A stretch of DNA of 6,206 nt from an uncultured Oscillospiraceae bacterium (lineage in GTDB: Bacteria; Bacillota; Clostridia; Oscillospirales; Oscillospiraceae), in contig CAJTVM010000129.1 of NCBI GenBank assembly GCA_910579595.1, positions 1 through 6,206 of the forward strand. Reading direction: 5' to 3'. A program made the position numbers and the translations under genes. How positions within the stretch are numbered: position 1 is the first letter of the stretch; every line of letters begins with the position of its first letter. Under the pieces are notes generated by a model, which had not been told where the DNA came from, searched no databases, and saw nothing but the letters and a program-made list of their open reading frames with translations. Below, piece by piece: positions 1 to 4,992 of this stretch.

Positions 1-54
1 CCGCTTAAACAATTTTTCCCTTCAATTTTTGTCTAACTTTTTGGGGGCACTTCA
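1..54. mobile_element. Probable end of an IS3-family insertion sequence, cut by the window edge
   Basis: Positions 30-54 read TGTCTAAC, then a T-run, a G-run, and CACTTCA. This resembles the terminal inverted repeats of IS3-family (IS150-type) elements as I remember them, including the 5'-TG...CA-3' outer ends. The outer boundary would be position 54, leaving 20 bp to the glmM stop codon. The stretch is clearly more AT-rich than the rest of the window, which is GC-rich, so its origin looks different. If this is the right end of an element lying to the left, the transposase would be on the plus strand and stop near here. One frame stops at 6-8, and another stops at 34-36 inside the repeat. No recognisable transposase residues are left in the window, so the assignment rests on the repeat alone. 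Confidence 0.45.
10..30. repeat. Short direct repeat CAATTTTT next to the putative IS terminus
   Basis: CAATTTTT occurs at 10-17 and again at 23-30, separated by CCCTT. The second copy runs straight into the putative inverted repeat at 30-54. Sub-terminal repeats of this kind can be transposase binding sites, but an 8-bp AT-rich repeat may also be chance. Confidence 0.4.
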
Positions 55-74
55 AGTCCCTCTGGGGCGTTCTC

Positions 75-1442
75 TTATTCCGCCTTATGTCCTTGGGAAA
101 TAATAACATCCACCACGCTCTGGGCCAAGTCCTGGCACTGCTGCTTTTCCGGGGCCTCCACCATCACCCGCACCAGCGGCTCGGTGCCCGACTCCCGCAC
201 CAGGATGCGGCCTGTATCCCCCAGCCCATCTGCCACGGCCTTCACCGCCGCCTGGACGGCGGGGTCGTCCTGGGCCGTTTTCTTGTCCTTCACCCGCACG
301 TTGATGAGCACCTGGGGATAGATAGTCACCGGCTCGGCCAGGCGGCTGAGGGTTTCCTTTTTGGCCATCATGACCTCCATCACCTTCAGGGCGGTGAGGA
401 TTCCGTCCCCCGTCCGGGCGTACTTGGAGAAGATGATGTGCCCCGACTGTTCACCGCCGATGCGGTGCCCGCCGCGCACCATCTCCTCGTACACGTATTT
501 ATCCCCCACAGCGGTCTTTTTGTAGTCAATCCCCGCCTCGTCCAGCGCCTTATACAGCCCGAAGTTGGACATCACCGTGGTGACCACCGTGTTGGTGAGC
601 AGCTTGCCCCGCTCCTTCATATACGCGCTGTACAGGTACATGATCTGGTCGCCGTCCACCAGATTGCCGTTTTCGTCCACGGCCAGGCAGCGGTCGGCGT
701 CCCCGTCGAAAGCAAAGCCCGCGTCGCAGCTGTGCTCCTTCACGTAGCTCCTGAGCCCGTCGATGTGGGTGGAACCCGCATTGGCATTGATGTTCAGTCC
801 ATCGGGGTGGTCGTTGATGACGTGCACCTCTGCCCCCAGGGAACGGAACACGCTGGGGGCAATGCTCCAGGCGGATCCATTGGCACAGTCCAGGGCAATT
901 TTCTTCCCCCGGAAGGAGTACACCGCCAGGGAAATCAGGTAGCCCATGTAGCGGTTGCGGCCCGCGGTGTGATCCACAATGCTGCCCACCGCCTCATTAG
1001 TGGCAAAAGGCAGCTTGGGCACCGGCTGGCCATATAGCTCCAGCTGGCCGTCCAGGTAATCCTCCACCAGCCGGATGGTGGACTCGTCCATCTTCTCCCC
1101 CTCCCGGTTGAGCAGCTTGATGCCGTTGTCGCAGTAGGGATTGTGGGAGGCGGAGATCATCACCCCGCAGTCAAAGCCATCCGTCCGGGTAACGTAGGAC
1201 ACGGACGGCGTGGTGGTGACGTGGAGCAGGTACACGTCCGCCCCAGAGGCGGCCATGCCCGCGCTGATGGCGTACTCCAACACATAGCTGGAGCGCCGGG
1301 TGTCCTTGCCCACCACGATGCGGGCCTTGTGCTCCCGGCCGTAGTACCAGCCCAAGAACCGGCCTACCTCATAGGCGTGGTCGGCGGTCAGCTCCACGTT
1401 TGCCTTGCCGCGGAAGCCGTCAGTGCCGAAATATTTTCCCAT
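75..1442 (-). CDS. glmM: Phosphoglucosamine mutase GlmM
   Basis: This cytoplasmic enzyme converts glucosamine-6-phosphate to glucosamine-1-phosphate, the step that commits sugar to UDP-GlcNAc and hence to peptidoglycan. The 455-residue product is of normal family length. It shows all alpha-D-phosphohexomutase signatures in order: GTDGFRG at residues 6-12; the active-site loop ISASHNP at 96-102, where Ser99 is the phosphorylated serine; the metal loop DGDADR at 246-251; the sugar-binding loop GEQSGH at 330-335; and the phosphate-binding loop RESGTEP at 417-423. The ATG start follows AGGGAG with an 8-nt spacer and leads directly into the N-terminal motif. It begins 3 nt after the stop of the acyltransferase gene, so the two are almost certainly co-transcribed and translationally coupled. 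It is the last gene of the run. No convincing terminator is visible in the 20 bp before the putative IS end. Specificity for glucosamine over other hexoses is inferred from the GlmM-type loops. Confidence 0.97.
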   Translation of the reverse strand: MGKYFGTDGFRGKANVELTADHAYEVGRFLGWYYGREHKARIVVGKDTRRSSYVLEYAISAGMAASGADVYLLHVTTTPSVSYVTRTDGFDCGVMISASHNPYCDNGIKLLNREGEKMDESTIRLVEDYLDGQLELYGQPVPKLPFATNEAVGSIVDHTAGRNRYMGYLISLAVYSFRGKKIALDCANGSAWSIAPSVFRSLGAEVHVINDHPDGLNINANAGSTHIDGLRSYVKEHSCDAGFAFDGDADRCLAVDENGNLVDGDQIMYLYSAYMKERGKLLTNTVVTTVMSNFGLYKALDEAGIDYKKTAVGDKYVYEEMVRGGHRIGGEQSGHIIFSKYARTGDGILTALKVMEVMMAKKETLSRLAEPVTIYPQVLINVRVKDKKTAQDDPAVQAAVKAVADGLGDTGRILVRESGTEPLVRVMVEAPEKQQCQDLAQSVVDVIISQGHKAE

Positions 1443-1445
1443 AGA

Positions 1446-2114
1446 TTATTCTCCCTTCGTTTTGGGGACAACCACTCCCCCGGTTTTATAGATGCTGTCC
1501 GGCGGCACAACCCCCCGGACGCAGGACACGGGATAGACGTTGCTGCGGGGGCCGACGACGGCGCCCGGGTTGAGCACACTGTTGCAGCCCACCTCTACGA
1601 AGTCGCCTAACATCGCGCCGAACTTCTTCCGGCCCGTCTCAATCCGCTCACCCTCGTTATTCACCACCACCAGCGTCTTGTCTGACTTCACATTAGAGGT
1701 TATGGAGCCCGCCCCCATGTGGCTCTTGTAGCCCAGGATGGAGTCGCCCACGTAGTTGTAGTGAGGAACCTGCACGTTGTCGAACAGGATCACATTTTTC
1801 AGCTCCACGGAGTTGCCCACCACGCAGTTGGCCCCCACCAGGGCGGATCCCCGGATAAAGGCGCAGTGGCGCACCTCAGTGTTGGGGCCGATGATACAAG
1901 GGGAGCCCAAAAAGGCAGAGTGGGCAATCTGGGCGGTTTGATGGACCCACACTCCTGCCCCCATCTCCTCGTATTCGTCCCCCAAGGTGGGGCCCAGGGC
2001 CAGGATCAGATCCTTGATCACATCCAGCGCCTGCCAGGGGTATTCAAATCGGGCCAGATACTCCCCCGCCAGGGAGTGACTCAGGTCAAACAGCCCGCTT
2101 GTGTTCAAATTCAT
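1446..2114 (-). CDS. Stand-alone left-handed beta-helix acyltransferase related to the GlmU acetyltransferase domain
   Basis: A 222-residue protein: a helical leader (about 1-50), then hexapeptide repeats of the left-handed beta-helix fold (about 55-205). It has no nucleotidyltransferase domain, although relatives are often named UDP-N-acetylglucosamine pyrophosphorylase. Aligned by eye with remembered E. coli GlmU without gaps, it keeps Arg88 (GlmU R333), Lys106 (K351), the catalytic His118 (H363), Tyr121 (Y366) and Asn141 (N386). The position of N377 is His132, and K392 is matched only approximately by Lys146. These are the residues GlmU uses to bind and N-acetylate glucosamine-1-phosphate, the product of the glmM enzyme encoded 3 nt downstream, so acetylation of that sugar phosphate is a reasonable inference. 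Other sugar or sugar-nucleotide acyl transfers remain possible. The ATG at 2114 follows TAAGGAGG with an 8-nt spacer; that TAA is the stop codon of the preceding gene. The same frame is open further upstream but lacks this signal. Confidence 0.85.
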   Translation of the reverse strand: MNLNTSGLFDLSHSLAGEYLARFEYPWQALDVIKDLILALGPTLGDEYEEMGAGVWVHQTAQIAHSAFLGSPCIIGPNTEVRHCAFIRGSALVGANCVVGNSVELKNVILFDNVQVPHYNYVGDSILGYKSHMGAGSITSNVKSDKTLVVVNNEGERIETGRKKFGAMLGDFVEVGCNSVLNPGAVVGPRSNVYPVSCVRGVVPPDSIYKTGGVVVPKTKGE

Positions 2115-2127
2115 GGGTAGGACCTCC

Positions 2128-2346
2128 TTATTTCTTGCTTTTTTCATCCTTGAAATACTGGTAGAAGTTGAAGGCGCATAAGGGAACGAGCATGGTCGGC
2201 ACCAAAAGATCGTGCCACCTGTCCGGCCCGCCGGTCACGGAATCATAGATGGTCCAGATCACGCAGACCGCATACGAAATCCCCGCAATCACCGCGGACA
2301 CAGTCAAAAAGATTCTTAACGACTTCTTTTCCATATGCTGTCTCAT
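2128..2346 (-). CDS. Small two-helix membrane protein of unknown function (72 aa)
   Basis: I do not recognise this family. The 72-residue product has a basic N-terminus (MRQHMEKKSLR), a hydrophobic helix at about 11-32, a short polar loop around SVTGGPDRW, a second helix at about 46-63, and a very basic tail (KDEKSKK). By the positive-inside rule both ends should be cytoplasmic. The chosen ATG overlaps the stop codon of the previous small gene (ATGA), which suggests translational coupling. The site upstream (GTGGGGAAAA) is only a weak Shine-Dalgarno. An alternative ATG four codons further in (2334) is possible. The frame stays open upstream to about 2487, but that part only mirrors the neighbouring gene in another frame. 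The stop codon TAA lies inside the ribosome binding site of the acyltransferase gene. Its place in the tight run supports it being real. Confidence 0.7.
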   Translation of the reverse strand: MRQHMEKKSLRIFLTVSAVIAGISYAVCVIWTIYDSVTGGPDRWHDLLVPTMLVPLCAFNFYQYFKDEKSKK

Positions 2347-2546
2347 TTTTCCCCACGCTCTGCTTTGCGGGTTTTGGAGTACTGCGCCAGGAAGAAAATG
2401 CTGGCGGCGGCGCAGACGGCGGGCAGGACGATCCACAGCCAGCTCACCCGCTCCACCGGCCAGTCGGGCAGCCAGCTCAGCGCGCACAGCGCAAACAGGA
2501 CGGCCTTGACCAGTTCCACGGTGCTCCGTTTCAGGTTCTTTACCAT
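2343..2546 (-). CDS. Small two-helix membrane protein of unknown function (67 aa)
   Basis: I do not recognise this family. The 67-residue protein has a short basic N-terminus (MVKNLKR), a hydrophobic helix at about 10-27, a loop around PDWPVERVS, a second helix at about 36-55, and a charged basic tail (KTRKAERGEK). The ATG at 2546 is preferred because GAGGTG precedes it with an 8-nt spacer after GAGG. A GTG three codons earlier (2555) would lie inside that ribosome binding site and has none of its own. The gene starts 10 nt after the stop of the Gx transporter and overlaps the next small gene by ATGA, so it is part of the run. It has the same layout as the next small protein (basic end, helix, loop with Pro and Trp, helix ending in aromatic-Gln-Tyr, basic tail), so the two may be distant paralogues. 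Confidence 0.7.
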   Translation of the reverse strand: MVKNLKRSTVELVKAVLFALCALSWLPDWPVERVSWLWIVLPAVCAAASIFFLAQYSKTRKAERGEK

Positions 2547-2554
2547 CTCAAACA

Positions 2555-2558
2555 CCTC
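2555..2558 (-). promoter_or_regulatory. Ribosome binding site deciding the start of the 67-aa membrane protein
   Basis: GAGG (within GAGGTG on the minus strand) lies 8 nt before the ATG at 2546 and overlaps the end of the Gx transporter gene, whose stop codon is 2557-2559. It supports the ATG over the upstream GTG at 2555, which falls within this signal. Confidence 0.6.
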
Positions 2559-3045
2559 ATTTTTGATCGGGAATCCTTTTTACCAGCACCCCGGCGGCGA
2601 TGCCGATCAACACCCCGGCCACCGTGCCGGACACCCACAACACCGGCAGGTACCAGACCAAACGGGAGGTTTCCAGCATGGCCATGGCCACTAAAATCTG
2701 CCCCGCGTTGTGGGCCACGCCCCCCGCCACGCTGACGCCGACGGGGGAAAACTTCCCCGTCCGTTTCAGCAAACCCATAAGGGCCAGACTCAACACAGCC
2801 CCGGCGACGCTGTAGGCCAGCGCCGCCCCGTTGCCGAACAGCAGCGCCACCAGCACCACCCGCACCAGCGAGATGACGCAGGCGTCCCTAACCCCCAGCC
2901 GGTACAGGGCGAACACGACAGCCAGATTGGGCAGGCCCAGCTTCACCCCCGGCACGCCCAGGGGCGGCAGCAGGGACTCCACCCAGGACAGCACCAGGGC
3001 CAGGGCGGTAATCAGCCCATATTGGGCTATTTTTTCCGGTTTCAT
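2557..3045 (-). CDS. Gx transporter family membrane protein (heptaprenyl diphosphate synthase component I-like, PF07456 type)
   Basis: A 162-residue, strongly hydrophobic protein with about five membrane segments. It carries GVKLGLPN at 33-40, a glycine/alanine-rich stretch around GNGAAL (71-76), and GGVAHNAGQ at 108-116. I recognise these as the conserved blocks of the family labelled heptaprenyl diphosphate synthase component I or Gx transporter. The architecture resembles small substrate-binding (S) components of ECF-type vitamin transporters, so a transport role is more likely than prenyl synthesis. The substrate cannot be read from the sequence. The ATG start follows AGGAG with a spacer of about 6 nt. 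It begins 9 nt after the NusG-II gene, whose TAG stop lies in the same TTAGGAG signal. This gene pair next to rnf genes suggests a supporting role for the Rnf complex, for example supply of a flavin or quinone precursor. That is inference only. Confidence 0.85.
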   Translation of the reverse strand: MKPEKIAQYGLITALALVLSWVESLLPPLGVPGVKLGLPNLAVVFALYRLGVRDACVISLVRVVLVALLFGNGAALAYSVAGAVLSLALMGLLKRTGKFSPVGVSVAGGVAHNAGQILVAMAMLETSRLVWYLPVLWVSGTVAGVLIGIAAGVLVKRIPDQK

Positions 3046-3054
3046 CCTAAGCTC

Positions 3055-3432
3055 CTAACCCGCCGTGCCGTCCACGTCATTTCCCGCGCCGCCCTCGATG
3101 GACACCACCAGCCTATGGGGCAGGCAGACGATGGACTCACCTTCATATTGGATCGCCCCATGCCTGACACAAACCCGGTCGGGGCAGGATGCCTCGACGA
3201 CCTGGGCCGTCCCGTTCTGGATGACCAGGGTATTGGTATGCTCCCCTTCCCCCAGCACCACCTGGGTGTCCCTGTCCAGGGGCAGCTCCATGACGGTCTC
3301 CCCGTCCACCTGGACGCGCACTATCCCCCCGTCCTGCCGGGTGAGCAGCAGGAACAGGGCCAGCGCCCCGCTCAGGACCAACAGTACGCCAACCAGTATA
3401 GCATCGTTTCGATGGGTTTTCAACCACTCCAC
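3055..3432 (-). CDS. NusG domain II-containing membrane-anchored protein
   Basis: The 125-residue product has a short basic cytoplasmic N-terminus, one membrane helix at about 10-31, and a C-terminal domain (about 36-115) of the NusG domain II fold type, placed outside the membrane. Signature residues are SCPDRVC (Cys83, Cys88) and ESIVCLP (Cys103), the three conserved cysteines of this clostridial family. It is not the transcription factor NusG, as it lacks the NGN domain. The function is unknown; proteins of this kind recur beside rnf or flavin-transfer genes and Gx transporters. The GTG at 3432 is chosen because GGAGG precedes it by 6 nt. A GTG at 3474 would add 14 residues, but it has its ribosome binding site only 2 nt away and lies at the edge of a stem-loop. 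The three cysteines could hold a metal or respond to redox state, which is inference. Confidence 0.88.
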   Translation of the reverse strand: MEWLKTHRNDAILVGVLLVLSGALALFLLLTRQDGGIVRVQVDGETVMELPLDRDTQVVLGEGEHTNTLVIQNGTAQVVEASCPDRVCVRHGAIQYEGESIVCLPHRLVVSIEGGAGNDVDGTAG

Positions 3433-3438
3433 AAAATT

Positions 3439-3443
3439 CCTCC
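3439..3443 (-). promoter_or_regulatory. Ribosome binding site deciding the start of the NusG-II protein
   Basis: On the minus strand this reads GGAGG, with AATTTT as a 6-nt spacer before GTG at 3432-3430. It is the best-placed site near this gene and argues for the shorter 125-residue product. Confidence 0.7.
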
Positions 3444-3457
3444 AAAACCGCAACGAA

Positions 3458-3482
3458 GGGAGGGCCGCTCGCACGGCCTCCC
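3458..3482 (-). other. Second intercistronic stem-loop upstream of the NusG-II gene
   Basis: On the minus strand GGGAGGCCG (3482-3474) pairs with CGGCCCTCCC (3467-3458) around a 6-nt loop, with one bulged base. The structure is followed by TTCGTTGCGGTTTT and then the GGAGG of the NusG-II gene. The T content is too low and interrupted for a good intrinsic terminator. It may modulate read-through or access to the ribosome binding site. Confidence 0.5.
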
Positions 3483-3494
3483 CCCGTTGGTGTT

Positions 3495-3527
3495 CCCCGT
3501 CCAGCGGAGGATATCCGCCGGACGGGG
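3495..3527 (-). other. Long GC-rich stem-loop between rnfB and the NusG-II gene
   Basis: The arms 3495-3508 and 3514-3527 form a 14-bp stem with a 5-nt loop, starting 10 nt after the rnfB stop codon in the direction of transcription. The only non-Watson-Crick position is 3503/3519. It is a G-U wobble in minus-strand RNA but an A-C mismatch in plus-strand RNA, so the structure fits the minus-strand transcript best. No T-run follows on the minus strand, so it is not a standard Rho-independent terminator there. On the plus strand TTTTCTCTTTTA follows, so it could stop antisense transcription. In an operon, such a hairpin could protect the 3' end of the rnf message or mark an RNA processing site. 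Confidence 0.65.
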
Positions 3528-3537
3528 CTTTTCTCTT

Positions 3538-4362
3538 TTAGCCGTTGACAACTTCTGCTTTGGTGATGTTCAAGGCCACCAGGCATCCAGCCTTACACAC
3601 CTCGATGCACTTACCGCAGCCGTCGCACTTGGCGTAGTCGATGGACGCCAGGTTGTCGGTGACGGTAATGGCCCCGGTGTGGCAGTTCTTCTCGCACAGA
3701 TGGCAGCCGATGCAGCCCGCAGAGCAGCTCTTGCGGGTGCCCGCGCCCTTCTGATGGCTGTTGCAGTCCACCACCATGTGGGCGTCGGCGGGGCGGATGG
3801 CGATCACGCCGTTGGGGCAGGTCTTGGCGCACAGGCCGCAGCCGATACACACGCTGGTGTCCACCCGGGCCAGCCCGCCGTTGATGTGGATGGCCCCCAC
3901 GGGGCACACCTGGGCGCAGTCGCCCAGGCCAATGCAGCCGTAGACGCACTTACCCGTGCCGCCGAACAGCAGCTTGGCGGCCGCGCAGCTGTCCAGGCCC
4001 TTGTAATCCATCTTCACAGAGGTGGCCTCACAGGTGCCGGAGCAGCGCACCTCAGCCACCTGCTTGGCCACGTCGCCGGCCTCACGGCCCAGCACCTTGC
4101 CGATGCTGGACGCGGCGGTGGCACCGCCGGGGACGCACAGGCTGACGGACAGGTCGGGGTCCTCCACCAGGGCGGCGGCGTAGCCGTCGCACCCGGCGAA
4201 GCCGCAGGCGCCGCAGTTGGCGCCGGGCAGGCACTCACGCACCAAGGGAATGCGCTCGTCCACCTCAACCGCCATGAACTTGGAGGCGATGGTCAGCATC
4301 ACGGCGCACAGCAGGCCGATGACAGCCACCACCAGCACAGCGATCACAATTGGATTATCCAT
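3538..4362 (-). CDS. rnfB: Rnf complex subunit RnfB, multi-cluster ferredoxin-type iron-sulfur protein
   Basis: RnfB is the cytoplasmic entry point of the Rnf complex, accepting electrons from reduced ferredoxin. The 274-residue product has one N-terminal membrane anchor (about 4-27). The Fer4 CXXC-type domain follows with CGACGFAGC at 50-58 and Cys76 in CVPGG. Next come a clostridial-type motif CVYGCIGLGDCAQVC (Cys139, 143, 149, 153) and three classic CxxCxxCxxxC motifs at 172-182, 217-227 and 246-256. That makes at least five cysteine sets suited to [4Fe-4S] clusters, with additional cysteines at 107, 111, 126, 200, 213 and 260. This is more than in the shorter proteobacterial RsxB and matches the anaerobe type. 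The ATG start has AGGAGGGG with an 8-nt spacer, and the rnfA stop codon TAA is part of that signal. The gene order rnfG-E-A-B is the standard one. A stem-loop follows the stop codon. Confidence 0.97.
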   Translation of the reverse strand: MDNPIVIAVLVVAVIGLLCAVMLTIASKFMAVEVDERIPLVRECLPGANCGACGFAGCDGYAAALVEDPDLSVSLCVPGGATAASSIGKVLGREAGDVAKQVAEVRCSGTCEATSVKMDYKGLDSCAAAKLLFGGTGKCVYGCIGLGDCAQVCPVGAIHINGGLARVDTSVCIGCGLCAKTCPNGVIAIRPADAHMVVDCNSHQKGAGTRKSCSAGCIGCHLCEKNCHTGAITVTDNLASIDYAKCDGCGKCIEVCKAGCLVALNITKAEVVNG

Positions 4363-4377
4363 ATACGCTTCCCCTCC

Positions 4378-4992
4378 TTAACCCAGCAGGTTTTCCACGA
4401 TGCCAGCGAAACCCATGAAGGACACGGACACGATGGCCGCGGAAATCAGGGTAATGGGCATGCCCTTGAAGCTCTCGGGGCACTTGCACTTATCCACCTT
4501 GCTGCGCACGCCGGCGAACAGCACCATGGCCAGCAGGAAGCCCAGGCCGGAGCCCAGGGAGTTGAACATGGCCTGGACGAAGCCGCCGCCGAAGCTGGCT
4601 TTCTCCACCAGATAGTTGTCGATATTGCTGATGCACACGCCCAGCACGGCGCAGTTGGTGGTAATCAGGGGCAGGTACACGCCCAGGGAGGCGTGCAGGG
4701 CGGGGATGTACTTCTTGAGGATGATCTCCACCAGCTGCACCAGGGCAGCGATGACCAGGATGAATACGATGGTCTGGAGATATTCCAGCTCCAGGGCATT
4801 GAGCACAAAGTACTGGATGGGATAGGTGACGGCGGTGGCCAGCAGCATCACGAAGATGACGGCCACGCTCATGCCGGCGGCCTGGTCCAGCTTCTTGGAC
4901 ACGCCCAGGAAGGGGCAGATGCCCAGGAATTGGGCCAGCACGTAGTTGTTGACCAGGACAGCGGCCATTACGATAGCAAGCATTTCTTTCAT
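4378..4992 (-). CDS. rnfA: Rnf complex membrane subunit RnfA
   Basis: RnfA is an integral membrane subunit with six helices that pairs with RnfE in inverted orientation. In Rnf/NQR structures the pair holds an iron-sulfur cluster within the membrane. The 204-residue product has the family signature NNYVLAQFLGICPFLG (15-30) with Cys26, and TTNCAVLG (111-118) with Cys114; these match the cluster-binding positions of the Rnf/NQR family. The length is normal. The ATG start overlaps the rnfE stop codon as ATGA, with GGGAGG about 10 nt upstream, so translation is coupled. An unusual CKCP motif (Cys169 and Cys171) occurs in the lysine-rich loop between helices five and six, which should face the cytoplasm given the known opposite topologies of RnfA and RnfE. 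I do not remember cysteines at this place in typical RnfA. Confidence 0.97.
   Translation of the reverse strand: MKEMLAIVMAAVLVNNYVLAQFLGICPFLGVSKKLDQAAGMSVAVIFVMLLATAVTYPIQYFVLNALELEYLQTIVFILVIAALVQLVEIILKKYIPALHASLGVYLPLITTNCAVLGVCISNIDNYLVEKASFGGGFVQAMFNSLGSGLGFLLAMVLFAGVRSKVDKCKCPESFKGMPITLISAAIVSVSFMGFAGIVENLLG

Noticed and set aside
55..74. A Rho-independent terminator after glmM
   Set aside because: Only 20 bp separate the stop from the putative IS end. The imperfect GGGAC/GTGCCC pairing nearby is weak and is followed by A's, not T's, on the minus strand.
87..1037. A plus-strand open frame of about 316 codons opposite glmM
   Set aside because: The product is rich in His, Gly and Val without recognisable motifs and is the mirror of a clear, full-length glmM.
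1446..2114. Naming the beta-helix protein a UDP-GlcNAc pyrophosphorylase
   Set aside because: The nucleotidyltransferase domain with its N-terminal glycine-rich loop is absent. Only the acyltransferase-type helix is present.
2128..2487. A longer version of the 72-aa membrane protein starting at 2487
   Set aside because: The extra N-terminus overlaps most of the 67-aa gene in another frame and reads as arginine/alanine-rich shadow sequence. The ATGA overlap at 2346 is a better start.
2557..3045. A true heptaprenyl diphosphate synthase subunit
   Set aside because: There are no aspartate-rich prenyl synthase motifs and the protein is an integral membrane protein of transporter type. The family name is historical.
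3055..3432. Transcription factor NusG
   Set aside because: There is no NGN domain, and the protein has a membrane helix and the cysteine motifs of the separate NusG-II family.
3541..3580. TTGACA-like element on the plus strand near 3545 as a promoter
   Set aside because: It lies within the rnfB coding sequence, has no convincing -10 box at the right distance and no plus-strand gene to serve.
3143..3586. A minus-strand frame overlapping the NusG-II gene and the end of rnfB
   Set aside because: It is a Gly/Arg/Pro-rich alternate frame of two well-supported genes with no motif of its own.
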